Assembly: GCA_903917955.1 (NCBI GenBank)
Contig: CAIXCO010000112.1
Coordinates: 1-10,550 of the forward strand
DNA length: 10,550 nt
From: an uncultured Chlorobiaceae bacterium
GTDB taxonomy: Bacteria; Bacteroidota; Chlorobiia; Chlorobiales; Chlorobiaceae
Reading direction: 5' to 3'
Shown here in pieces: positions 1 to 7,063 of this stretch. The notes beneath the pieces are model-generated. The model did not search any database. It was not told the origin of the DNA and was given only the letters and a program-made list of their open reading frames with translations. Numbering within the stretch: position 1 is the first letter of the stretch; each line of letters opens with the position of its first letter. Position numbers and translations under genes: made by a program.

Positions 1-510
1 CATGACGATGCAGGAAAGGACTATATCCGCCAGATTGTGCAGCACTCACGCCGCTCAGAGTTCAGCGGCAAAGTTATTTTTCTGGAAAACTACAACCTTG
101 GTGTAGCAAAACGGATGGTTTCAGGCGTTGACGTTTGGCTGAACACTCCGGTAAGGCCAATGGAGGCGAGCGGTACATCAGGCGAAAAAACCGTACTGCA
201 CGGTGGTCTCAATTTCAGTGTCCTCGATGGCTGGTGGCCTGAAGCCTACAACGGCGAGAACGGTTTTTCGATCGCCAACGGCGAATGCTTTGAAAATTAT
301 GAAGAGCAGGACAGCTTTGATGCGGAAAAAATGTACAGCACTCTGGAAAACCAGATCATCCCGGCATTTTACGAGCGCAACGAAGAGAACATTCCTGAGC
401 AGTGGATCAAAAAAATCCGGAACGCTATTGCGACCATTGCGCCGCAATACAATACCCACAGAATGGTGCGTGACTATGCAACCAAATACTATCTGAACAG
501 AAAAGATTAA
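1..510 (+). CDS. glgP: Alpha-glucan (glycogen) phosphorylase, C-terminal part, 5' end outside the window
   Basis: This is the C-terminal part of an alpha-glucan phosphorylase, the PLP enzyme that releases glucose-1-phosphate from glycogen-like polymers in the cytoplasm. The frame is open from base 1, so the gene begins upstream; a GTG at 37 is an internal valine, not a start. The visible 169 residues include LNTPVRPMEASGTSGEKT, the family's PLP-site signature. The lysine at 187-189 aligns with the PLP-binding lysine of glycogen phosphorylase (EASGTGNMK in the animal enzyme). The GGLNFSVLDGWWPEAYNG segment after it is typical of the shorter bacterial and archaeal alpha-glucan phosphorylase branch rather than the GlgP/MalP branch. 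The protein ends normally at TAA 508-510. The next gene, pyrD, is unrelated, and an 89-base gap separates the two. The family call is firm; the exact subfamily is inferred. Confidence 0.93.
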   Translation, partial: HDDAGKDYIRQIVQHSRRSEFSGKVIFLENYNLGVAKRMVSGVDVWLNTPVRPMEASGTSGEKTVLHGGLNFSVLDGWWPEAYNGENGFSIANGECFENYEEQDSFDAEKMYSTLENQIIPAFYERNEENIPEQWIKKIRNAIATIAPQYNTHRMVRDYATKYYLNRKD

Positions 511-537
511 GGGCCAGTTCTGCATCTCCTTTTTATT

Positions 538-564
538 CCTGATTGGCTACAACAGCCAGTCAGG
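538..564 (+). other. Stem-loop between the phosphorylase gene and pyrD
   Basis: CCTGATTGGCT (538-548) pairs with AGCCAGTCAGG (554-564), giving an 11-pair stem with one G-T wobble and the 5-base loop ACAAC. No T-run follows the stem on either strand; a T-rich patch (529-537) lies in front of it instead. It is therefore not a textbook intrinsic terminator, though it could still stabilise or end the upstream mRNA. The 3' arm overlaps the only AGGAG in the pyrD leader (562-566), which lies too far (33 bases) from the pyrD ATG to be its ribosome binding site. Confidence 0.5.
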
Positions 565-599
565 AGTAAATTTGCTCTCATCCTCTCTCAAGCAACGCC

Positions 600-1544
600 A
601 TGAGCCACAACGAAATCCCCAACACGAAACCCTTTGCGGCACTCTCTCTGGGCCGGGGGCTCGAACTGAAATCACCGGTACTCCTTGCGTCAGGCACCGT
701 CTCTTACGGCGAAGAGCTGAGTCAACTCTGTGATCTGTCCAAAATCGGCGGCATCGTCACCAAGGCTATCTCTCTCGAACCAAGAGCAGGCAATCTTCCC
801 CGGCGCATTGCCGAAACTCCGTCGGGCATGATCAACGCAATCGGTCTGGCCAATGTAGGAGTAGAGCGGTTCATTGCTGAAAAAGTGCCTTTTCTCCGCC
901 AGCTCGATACGTCGGTCATCGTCAATATTGCCGGACGTTCAATTGACGAGTACTGTGCAGTTGTTGAGCAGCTTGACCAGGTTGAGGGGCTCAGCGCCTA
1001 CGAAATCAACCTCTCCTGCCCGAACGTCAAGGGGGAGTGCATGATTATGGGGGTGAGCCGGGATGCCACCTTCGAAATTGTTTCGGAGTTGCGCAAGCTG
1101 ACCAAACGCCATCTCATGATCAAGCTGACGCCAAACGTCACCTCCATCAGCTCCATCGCCCTGGCGGCTGAAGAGGCTGGTGCCGACTCACTCTCGCTCA
1201 TCAACACGGTGGTCGGCATGGCCATCAATTATAAAACCCGCAGGCCTCTCTTGAAAAACATTACGGGAGGACTTTCCGGTCCGGCAATCAAGCCGATTGC
1301 CCTTGCAAAAGTGTGGGAGGTGTACAATGCCGTTACCATTCCGATTGTCGGCATGGGAGGCATTGCGTGCTTCGAGGATGCTATGGAGTTCTTTCTTGCA
1401 GGCTCAAGCGCCATACAGATTGGCACCATGAACTTTGTCTATCCTGATATCGGCGAAAAGGTGGCCACCGCCATTGAAGAGCACTTTTCAGCACCGGGCG
1501 CAATCCCCCTCAAAGAGTACACAGGATCTCTTCTCACCGATTAA
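600..1544 (+). CDS. pyrD: Dihydroorotate dehydrogenase, class 1B catalytic subunit
   Basis: PyrD oxidises dihydroorotate to orotate in pyrimidine synthesis, using FMN. The 314-residue length is normal for the class 1 enzymes. ISLEPRAGNLPRRIAETPSGM (around residues 57-77) followed by NAIGLANVG is characteristic of class 1B. NLSCPNV (137-143) carries the cysteine (C140) that serves as catalytic base in class 1 enzymes; KLTPN (175-179), INTVVGM (201-207) and GMGGI (251-255) form the FMN and phosphate-binding part of the TIM barrel. Class 1B enzymes work with an iron-sulfur/FAD partner, PyrK, and pass electrons to NAD+; no pyrK lies in this window. The ATG at 600 is the only usable start: an in-frame TAA lies at 567-569 with no start codon between. 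No Shine-Dalgarno sequence is seen near it. ispF follows after 21 bases, so the two are probably co-transcribed. Confidence 0.95.
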   Translation: MSHNEIPNTKPFAALSLGRGLELKSPVLLASGTVSYGEELSQLCDLSKIGGIVTKAISLEPRAGNLPRRIAETPSGMINAIGLANVGVERFIAEKVPFLRQLDTSVIVNIAGRSIDEYCAVVEQLDQVEGLSAYEINLSCPNVKGECMIMGVSRDATFEIVSELRKLTKRHLMIKLTPNVTSISSIALAAEEAGADSLSLINTVVGMAINYKTRRPLLKNITGGLSGPAIKPIALAKVWEVYNAVTIPIVGMGGIACFEDAMEFFLAGSSAIQIGTMNFVYPDIGEKVATAIEEHFSAPGAIPLKEYTGSLLTD

Positions 1545-1565
1545 CCCTTAAAACCCCAAAAAACC

Positions 1566-2039
1566 ATGCGTATTGGAATTGGTATTGATGTACACCCTTT
1601 TGCCGAGGGCCGAAAGCTGGTGATCGGTGGCGTTCATATTCCCGGACACAACGGTCTCGACGGCCACAGTGATGCCGATGTTCTGCTCCATGCGGTCAGC
1701 GACGCCCTTCTTGGTGCTGCAGCCCTGGGTGACATCGGGTTGCACTTCCCCAACACAAGCGCGGAGTTCAAAGATATCGACAGCATGATTCTGCTCCGGC
1801 ATGTCGGAAAACTGCTTGAAAAGCATGGCTACCAGATTGTGAACATCGACACGATGCTGCTTCTTGAAGAACCTAAAATCGCACCCTACATTACCGACAT
1901 GTGCAAAAATATTGCACGCTGTCTTAACGTTGAGCTTGGAGCAATCTCGGTCAAGGCAACCACCAACGAAAAACTTGGCTACATCGGACGCGAAGAGGGT
2001 GCTGCCGCACATGCGGTCTGCCTTATTCGACAGGTCTAA
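1566..2039 (+). CDS. ispF: 2-C-methyl-D-erythritol 2,4-cyclodiphosphate synthase
   Basis: IspF cyclises CDP-ME 2-phosphate to MEcPP, releasing CMP, in the MEP pathway that supplies IPP and DMAPP. It acts as a cytoplasmic homotrimer with zinc at the subunit interface. The protein is 157 residues, the usual length, and the key residues fall at the same numbers as in the E. coli enzyme: zinc ligands D8 and H10 (GIDVHPF) and H42 (HSDADVLLHAVSDALLG), D56 (GDIG), and T132, T133 and E135 in KATTNEKLGYIGREEG. Nothing is missing or truncated. It follows pyrD by 21 bases, although the two pathways are unrelated. No clear ribosome binding site precedes the ATG. Its TAA (2037-2039) interlocks with the TAG of the opposing permease gene (2036-2038), leaving no intergenic space at the 3' end. 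Confidence 0.97.
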   Translation: MRIGIGIDVHPFAEGRKLVIGGVHIPGHNGLDGHSDADVLLHAVSDALLGAAALGDIGLHFPNTSAEFKDIDSMILLRHVGKLLEKHGYQIVNIDTMLLLEEPKIAPYITDMCKNIARCLNVELGAISVKATTNEKLGYIGREEGAAAHAVCLIRQV

Positions 2040-3310
2040 GCGCCAACCTCACCCCGGAGGATGGTAACCGGCACATAGCGTGTCGCCTTTCTTGCCGGGC
2101 TCCACGAAGAGAGCACGGCAATGAGGATGCCGAAAACAATGACAATCAGATGGGCATCGGCCATTTCAATAATATTGATCCGGTCGCTTTTCAGGACACC
2201 GGCCGTTGTTGCCTCAAAACGGATAGAGGCTACAAATTGGCAGATCAAGTGGCCGACCGGACTACCGATAAGAACACCGAGAACGCCAATCATAAACCCT
2301 TCGAGCATGAAAATACGGGTAATGTTTTTTCCCGGCATACCCATGGAGCGCATGATGGCAATATCCTTGACTTTTTGTAGAATAACCGTCGTCATGACGG
2401 ATGAAACGCCAAGCCCCGCCACCACAAAAACAAACCCGACAAGAACCAGTGTAATGAGTGCATTGCGGTTATAAAACTCAATGACGTTACGGTTGGTTTC
2501 ATCCCAGCTCTCGCTTTTATAGCCACTGAGCGCCTCTACCCTGTCGGAAGTTTGCTGGGCACGCTCAACATGCGCCGTTCTCAGCCCGATACCACTGACC
2601 GAATTGGAGGCAATTGACTCCATCCTCTGGGCAAAAGAGAGGTTGACGTATGCCTCACGCTCATCCTTTGCATTAAAGCCGCTGCTGAAGCGCCCCACAA
2701 CCGTTACAGGAAACTCTTCGCTGTTTTTTGTCACAAGCACAATCCGGTCGCGGTAGTGGACATTGAGTTTTTTTGCCAGAAGGTCGCCGACAAGCACACC
2801 ATTGGGCGTAGAGGCCAATTCGTCGAGGGCACGAGGCTCGAGAAGGTTCTTTTTCAGGCCTGCTATCTCAGCTTCAAGATGGGGCACAACTCCCCTGACA
2901 ATACAGGGTGTAAAGCGGGTTTTATTGCGGGCAATCACCTTGCTGAGCACGAAGGGTGAAATGCTCCGGAGCTCTTCAACTGGGCGGATGCTTTCGACAA
3001 CTTCAGCATAGTTCTTGATGACCTCCGCTTCATTCTGATTGATATTTCTGGTCACCATCGAAATCATGTTGCCCTGTTGCCCTATAATGTTGTCAGGCAC
3101 CAATGGCAAAACCCTTTCAGCACTGATCACCACATGGGGTGCGGTATCGATCACCTTGGTAATAACATTTGATGATGAACCCCGTGAAACGGAGATGGTG
3201 GTCACAAGCATGGCCGAACCGACGGCCACACCAAGTGCTGTAAGGAGTGTCTGGCGTTTTCTCTCCTTGAGATGCACAAAAGCAATCCTCGCATGATCTC
3301 TATAGTTCAT
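2036..3310 (-). CDS. ABC transporter permease, MacB/FtsX/LolC-like
   Basis: This is an inner-membrane permease of the MacB/FtsX (DUF214) type. The 424 residues follow the family plan: one N-terminal membrane helix (about 21-41, TLLTALGVAVGSAML) after a short basic cytoplasmic stretch, a large periplasmic domain (about 42-280), then three helices (about 286-312, 333-361 and 386-402). KDIAIMRSMGMPGKNI between helices 2 and 3 is the cytoplasmic segment that typically contacts the ATPase, and the terminus SPARKATRYVPVTILRGE is the usual end of these proteins. Such permeases use ATP-driven mechanical motion to move lipoproteins, peptides or drugs; the substrate cannot be told from sequence. No partner ATPase or periplasmic adaptor lies in the window. 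The start at 3310 fits the family's usual N-terminus (MNYRDHARIA), although no Shine-Dalgarno sequence is visible. It is transcribed divergently from the phosphofructokinase gene. Confidence 0.9.
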   Translation of the reverse strand: MNYRDHARIAFVHLKERKRQTLLTALGVAVGSAMLVTTISVSRGSSSNVITKVIDTAPHVVISAERVLPLVPDNIIGQQGNMISMVTRNINQNEAEVIKNYAEVVESIRPVEELRSISPFVLSKVIARNKTRFTPCIVRGVVPHLEAEIAGLKKNLLEPRALDELASTPNGVLVGDLLAKKLNVHYRDRIVLVTKNSEEFPVTVVGRFSSGFNAKDEREAYVNLSFAQRMESIASNSVSGIGLRTAHVERAQQTSDRVEALSGYKSESWDETNRNVIEFYNRNALITLVLVGFVFVVAGLGVSSVMTTVILQKVKDIAIMRSMGMPGKNITRIFMLEGFMIGVLGVLIGSPVGHLICQFVASIRFEATTAGVLKSDRINIIEMADAHLIVIVFGILIAVLSSWSPARKATRYVPVTILRGEVGA

Positions 3311-3431
3311 GAAAAAAGCTGGTATTCAGTCATCTTCTGAGATATGGGCTGTTATTAAATTTTGAGACTTGTCGTTGAAAAATCACACAAATAATCTATT
3401 TTGAATGCCAGAGGCAGAGAGAGGTTTTTCT

Positions 3432-3461
3432 CTGACAAATAAAGAAATTTGACCATTAAAT
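3432..3461 (+). promoter_or_regulatory. Possible sigma70-type promoter for the phosphofructokinase gene
   Basis: CTGACA (3432-3437) followed 18 bases later by TTAAAT (3456-3461) could be -35 and -10 boxes. The -35 box matches the consensus well and the -10 box poorly. Transcription would start near 3469, leaving a short leader with the ribosome binding site before GTG 3496. The 158-base gap between two divergent genes must hold promoters for both. A small inverted repeat, CAGAGA (3415-3420) with TCTCTG (3429-3434), overlaps the -35 box. Confidence 0.25.
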
Positions 3462-3481
3462 ACTAACCTTGACATCGAAAC

Positions 3482-3486
3482 AGGAG
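3482..3486 (+). promoter_or_regulatory. Strong ribosome binding site that fixes the phosphofructokinase start
   Basis: AGGAG lies 9 bases before GTG 3496. It supports that GTG as the start over the in-frame TTG at 3469, which has no such site and would add nine residues (MTSKQENIA) ahead of the conserved KKIGILTSGG beginning of the family. Confidence 0.7.
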
Positions 3487-3495
3487 AACATAGCT

Positions 3496-4701
3496 GTGAA
3501 AAAAATTGGTATCCTCACCAGCGGCGGGGATTGTGGTGGACTAAATGCGGTGCTGAAGGGCGCTGCAATGATGGCTCTCGCAAAAGGGCTGGAACTCTTT
3601 ATTATTCCCAACGGCTACGCAGGGTTATACAACCTTGTCGACCAGAAGACAATTGTGCGGCTCGATCAGGCTCGTTTGGACCTCTTTGACGCAAGTTTTG
3701 CCGGATCCGAAGCGGGCCATTCGAGAGTTAAAATCAGGGCCATAAGCAATCCTGAAAAGTACAACCGCATCAAGGCTGGCATGAAAAAATTCGGCATTGA
3801 CGCGCTCGTTATCAGCGGAGGTGACGATTCAGGCAGCGTCATGGTCGATTTGAACCAGCAAGGGATTCAGTGCATCCACGCGCCAAAAACCATGGATCTC
3901 GACCTTCAGACCTATTCAGTAGGCGGCGACTCCACCATCAACCGTATTGCACAGTTTGTGCACGACCTTAAAACGACAGGAAGAACCCACAACCGGGTAC
4001 TGGTCACCGAAGTATTCGGTCGTTATGCAGGCCATACCGCTTTCCGCAGCGGCATTGCGGCTGAGGCTGACTGTATCCTCATCCCCGAAATTCCGACAGA
4101 CTGGGATGTGGTGTATGAACACCTTGCAGAGCGCTTTACCCGCCGCATCAGAGAGAGCGACGTCCACAGCGGTACCTATACCGTTGTTGTTGCAGAAGGG
4201 GTGAAAAATGCTGACGGAACCGATATTGTCGATGAATCGGCTGGCATTGACGCCTTCGGTCACAAAAAACTTGCCGGTGCAGGAAAATTCACCTGCCAGC
4301 AAATCCAGAAGAGAATGAAAGCCGATCCGGCCATGCCTATTTTCATGAAAGAGACCGGCATGTTTGTTGAAGGTGTCTATGAAATTCCAGAAGTACGTGA
4401 AATCCATCCTGGCCACCTTGTCCGTTCCGGCGGTTCCTCAGCCTACGACATCAACTTCGGCTTCGAAGCCGGTGCGGGTGCCATACTGCTCCTGCTTGAC
4501 GGAAAAACCGGCGTCACCATCTCCAAGGTCAAGGGACGCAAGGTAGAGTTTCTCGAATCGAGCAAAGCAATTGTACAGCGCCATGTCGATTTGGACCACG
4601 TCGCCATGTACGAGTCACTCGGCATCTGCTTTGGCCGAAAACCCTGCGACTATGAGCCGATTTTGCGTGAAGTCGAAGGCGTTTATGAAAGAATTTACTG
4701 A
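3496..4701 (+). CDS. Phosphofructokinase family enzyme, probably pyrophosphate-dependent
   Basis: This enzyme phosphorylates fructose 6-phosphate to fructose 1,6-bisphosphate. Read from GTG 3496 it has 401 residues, longer than the roughly 320 of E. coli PfkA and near the size of long-type bacterial members. The N-terminus GILTSGGDCGGLNAV (5-19) is the nucleotide/phosphate loop. Two sites that separate donors can be read: GGDD (108-111) has aspartate where ATP enzymes have glycine 104 (E. coli numbering), and PKTMDLD (130-136) has lysine where ATP enzymes have glycine 124. Both are the states known for PPi-PFK. The catalytic T132, D134 and D136 are kept. FGRYAG (175-180) and HLVRSGGSSAYD further on bind the sugar phosphate. 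A PPi enzyme would be reversible and could serve gluconeogenesis; donor use is inferred, not shown. The gene stands alone, with its own ribosome binding site and terminator. Confidence 0.88.
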   Translation: MKKIGILTSGGDCGGLNAVLKGAAMMALAKGLELFIIPNGYAGLYNLVDQKTIVRLDQARLDLFDASFAGSEAGHSRVKIRAISNPEKYNRIKAGMKKFGIDALVISGGDDSGSVMVDLNQQGIQCIHAPKTMDLDLQTYSVGGDSTINRIAQFVHDLKTTGRTHNRVLVTEVFGRYAGHTAFRSGIAAEADCILIPEIPTDWDVVYEHLAERFTRRIRESDVHSGTYTVVVAEGVKNADGTDIVDESAGIDAFGHKKLAGAGKFTCQQIQKRMKADPAMPIFMKETGMFVEGVYEIPEVREIHPGHLVRSGGSSAYDINFGFEAGAGAILLLLDGKTGVTISKVKGRKVEFLESSKAIVQRHVDLDHVAMYESLGICFGRKPCDYEPILREVEGVYERIY

Positions 4702-4724
4702 CATCATCACCCTTTCGGAAAGAA

Positions 4725-4754
4725 AAAAACCCCGCAACAGAACGCGGGGTTTTT
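4725..4754 (+). terminator. Intrinsic terminator after the phosphofructokinase gene
   Basis: CCCCGC (4730-4735) pairs with GCGGGG (4744-4749) around the 8-base loop AACAGAAC. An A-run before the stem (4725-4729) pairs with the T-run after it (4750-4754), so the structure has a terminator shape on both strands. It starts 23 bases past the phosphofructokinase stop codon and separates that gene from ilvE, which must therefore have its own promoter in the following 50 bases or be reached by readthrough. Confidence 0.92.
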
Positions 4755-4805
4755 ATATCTTGAAGTTTACTCCTGCTAATACCATTAACACCCAACACCT
4801 GCACC

Positions 4806-5747
4806 ATGAACAAGTCTGCCAAAATCTGGATGAACGGCGAACTGATTGACTGGATTGACGCAAAAATCCACATTCTGTCACATGTTGTCCACTACGGTTC
4901 ATCTCTCTTTGAAGGAATACGCTGCTATGAAACCCAGAAGGGATCGGCCGTACTCTTTTTGGATGAACACATCAAACGTCTCAGGGATTCATCAAAAATA
5001 TACCGTATCGAAATTCCTTACTCTGAAAAAGAGCTGAAAGAGGCCATCTTGACCACAATCCAGGCCAACGATTTCAAATCGTGCTACATCCGCCCACTCG
5101 TCTACCGTGGACAAGGCGCTCTGGGAGTCAACCCGCACCGCGCATCCATTGAGGTTGCCATTGCTACCTGGGAGTGGGGCACCTACCTTGGAGAAGATGT
5201 GCTTGAAACCGGCGTTGACGTCCGCGTCTCCTCCTGGACCCGTCCGGCCCCGAACACCCTTCCCGCATGGGCAAAAGCTGGTGGAAACTACCTGAACTCG
5301 CAGCTCATCAAAATGGAAGCCTTGATGGACGACTACGCCGAAGGGCTTGCGCTTGATGTGAACGGTTATGTTTCAGAAGGAAGTGGCGAAAATATTTTTG
5401 TCATCCGCGACGGCATTATCTTCACCCCCATGTCGGGCCAGTCAATACTTCCCGGATTCACCCGCTACGCCATCATGCACATTGCAAAAGAGCTTGGCTA
5501 CGAAGTCCGCGAAACACTGATTCCACGCGAAGCCCTCTACATCGCTGACGAGGTCTTCTTGACCGGCACTGCAGCGGAAATCACTCCGGTCAGAAGCATC
5601 GACAAATATCCGATCGGCAATGAAAAACGGGGCCCGATTACCGAAATACTGCAGGAGGCATATCTCAAAATTGTTCACACTGGCGAAGATCCCTACAACT
5701 GGCTAACCTTTATCTCACCACCGCAAGAAGTGCATGAGCTGGAATAA
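4806..5747 (+). CDS. ilvE: Branched-chain amino acid aminotransferase
   Basis: IlvE transfers the amino group from glutamate to the 2-oxo acids of valine, leucine and isoleucine (the last synthesis step) and also works in reverse. It is a fold-type IV PLP enzyme of the cytoplasm; the 313 residues are close to the family norm of about 305. Visible marks are HYGSSLFEGIRCY (29-41), YIRPLVYRG (94-102), the PLP lysine K157 in AWAKAGGNYLNSQL, EGSGENIFV (phosphate-binding region), and LTGTAAEITPV near the C-terminus. The arginine of YIRPLVYRG and the EGIR motif favour a true branched-chain enzyme over D-amino-acid aminotransferase or ADC lyase of the same fold. The ATG is preceded by no clear ribosome binding site. 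The last 14 bases overlap the start of holB in another frame, so translation of the two is probably coupled. Confidence 0.95.
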   Translation: MNKSAKIWMNGELIDWIDAKIHILSHVVHYGSSLFEGIRCYETQKGSAVLFLDEHIKRLRDSSKIYRIEIPYSEKELKEAILTTIQANDFKSCYIRPLVYRGQGALGVNPHRASIEVAIATWEWGTYLGEDVLETGVDVRVSSWTRPAPNTLPAWAKAGGNYLNSQLIKMEALMDDYAEGLALDVNGYVSEGSGENIFVIRDGIIFTPMSGQSILPGFTRYAIMHIAKELGYEVRETLIPREALYIADEVFLTGTAAEITPVRSIDKYPIGNEKRGPITEILQEAYLKIVHTGEDPYNWLTFISPPQEVHELE

Positions 5748-6906
5748 CATTGTCGGTCAAAAGCGTCAGATCCGTGTTCTGCAGAACGCACTTGCAACAG
5801 GGCGCCTTGCTCATGCCTACCTCTTCACCGGCCCCGACGGGTCGGGAAAAGAGTCGGTCGCCTTTGAACTCGCCTCGCTCCTCAACTGCCAGAATACCAC
5901 GGCCAGCAGTGAGGAGGGCGCGTGCGGGGTATGTCGTGACTGCGTGCTGATCAAGGAATTCATGCACCCGAACGTAGAGTATATCTTTCCGGTAGAATCG
6001 GCCTTGCTCGACCCGGGTGACTCGGCAAAAAAAGAGAACAAGAAATTTACTGATGCAAAAGAGCGCTACGACGCACTGCTCGAACAAAAAAAACAGAACC
6101 CCTATCTCTCCCCTGCCATGGAGCGCTCCATGGGCATTCTGACGGAACAGATCGTCTCGCTCCAGCACAAGGCGATGTTCATGCCAAGTGAGGGAAGCAA
6201 AAAGATCTTTATTATTTCGCAGGCCGAACGGCTGCACCCCTCGGCGGCCAACAAACTCCTCAAACTGCTCGAAGAGCCACCAGCGCACGTCCTCTTCATT
6301 CTCGTTTCATCAAGGCCAGACGCACTGCTCCCGACCATCCGTTCGCGATGCCAGGCGCTCCGTTTTTCACGCGTCACCCCGCAGGAGCTGCGACTCTGGC
6401 TGCATGACAACCGTCCCGAAATTCAGGAACCCGAATTGAGCTTTATCGCCAGCTTTTCGCGGGGCAACCTCCGGCTTGCCTGGGAGTTCATCAACAACCG
6501 CGACAGCAACACGGCTGAAACCGCAACCATTGTGCTGCGCAACGAGGCTCTCGAATATCTTCGCAAGGTGCTCACCCCCAGCCGCTTCCACGAAGCGATT
6601 ACCTCCTGCGAGCAAAACGCCAAAAACCTTTCGCGTGGCGACCTCGTCCTCTTTCTCGCCGCTCTGCTCCTCTTCTTTCAGGATGCCAACCACCGCCGCA
6701 TCAATGCAGACTTTCAGGAGCTGAACAACCCCGACATCAGCGAGGCCATCGACCGTTTCGCAAAAAACTTCCCCAATCCGGACTTTTTCCAGATCTCAAC
6801 CCTCACCGAAGAGGCCATTCGCGCCATAGAACGCAACGCCAGCCCGCTCCTCGTCATGGCCTCATTTACGGCTCAGATCAAGGGGTTGCTGCTGCGCAAG
6901 GGTTGA
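5734..6906 (+). CDS. holB: DNA polymerase III subunit delta' (clamp loader)
   Basis: Delta' is the AAA+ clamp-loader subunit that helps the DnaX complex place the sliding clamp on DNA. The N-terminus MSWNNIVGQKRQIRVLQNAL is typical of delta'. It has a P-loop GPDGSGKES (33-41) and four cysteines, C52, C64, C67 and C70 (CGVCRDC), matching the zinc module of clamp-loader AAA+ domains. In place of the acidic Walker B of DnaX it has IFIISQAERL, then PSAANKLLKLLEEPP and the sensor/arginine-finger SRC in PTIRSRCQ, as expected for delta'. The region around residues 75-145 carries a charged insertion (KKENKKFTDAKERYD) that makes the 390-residue protein longer than E. coli delta' (334). The start overlaps ilvE by 14 bases. 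A dnaX identity was considered, but the missing Walker B acids and the N-terminus argue against it. Confidence 0.9.
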   Translation: MSWNNIVGQKRQIRVLQNALATGRLAHAYLFTGPDGSGKESVAFELASLLNCQNTTASSEEGACGVCRDCVLIKEFMHPNVEYIFPVESALLDPGDSAKKENKKFTDAKERYDALLEQKKQNPYLSPAMERSMGILTEQIVSLQHKAMFMPSEGSKKIFIISQAERLHPSAANKLLKLLEEPPAHVLFILVSSRPDALLPTIRSRCQALRFSRVTPQELRLWLHDNRPEIQEPELSFIASFSRGNLRLAWEFINNRDSNTAETATIVLRNEALEYLRKVLTPSRFHEAITSCEQNAKNLSRGDLVLFLAALLLFFQDANHRRINADFQELNNPDISEAIDRFAKNFPNPDFFQISTLTEEAIRAIERNASPLLVMASFTAQIKGLLLRKG

Positions 6907-7063
6907 CGTTCAAGGGAGAAAAGTTATCGATAATCGCTTCGTTCAATTTGTATATCTTTAGTAAAGGTAATAGTGATCAGGCAGGTGCCGATCGCGCAAA
7001 AATGGCTGAGGACATTTTTGTACTGCCTTGACCAGAAAAGCCATAACAAAGCTCAAAAAGTAC
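6907..7063. other. Junction between holB and the accessory operon
   Basis: This 157-base gap is where the core gene block gives way to the less GC-rich accessory operon. It holds a perfect 10-base palindrome TTATCGATAA (6924-6933), an AT-rich stretch (6942-6970) that could contain a promoter though no clear -35/-10 pair stands out, and a nine-codon frame reading MAEDIFVLP (7002-7031). No terminator for holB is visible, so readthrough from the ilvE-holB unit into the operon is possible. Confidence 0.5.

Noticed and set aside
1548..2012. Long minus-strand frame of 154 codons opposite ispF.
   Set aside because: ispF is certain on the plus strand with all catalytic residues; the opposite frame shows no family motif and is a coding shadow.
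3469..3474. TTGACA as a -35 box.
   Set aside because: A -10 box at normal spacing would fall around 3492-3497, over the start codon, and no TATAAT-like sequence is there.
3469..3495. TTG at 3469 as the start of the phosphofructokinase.
   Set aside because: GTG 3496 has AGGAG nine bases upstream and begins directly with the conserved N-terminus; the TTG has neither.
3916..4416. Minus-strand frame of 166 codons inside the phosphofructokinase gene.
   Set aside because: The plus-strand gene is unambiguous through this stretch; the opposite frame is a shadow.
5710..6288. Minus-strand frame of 192 codons opposite ilvE and holB.
   Set aside because: It is antisense to two well-supported genes and shows no recognisable domain.
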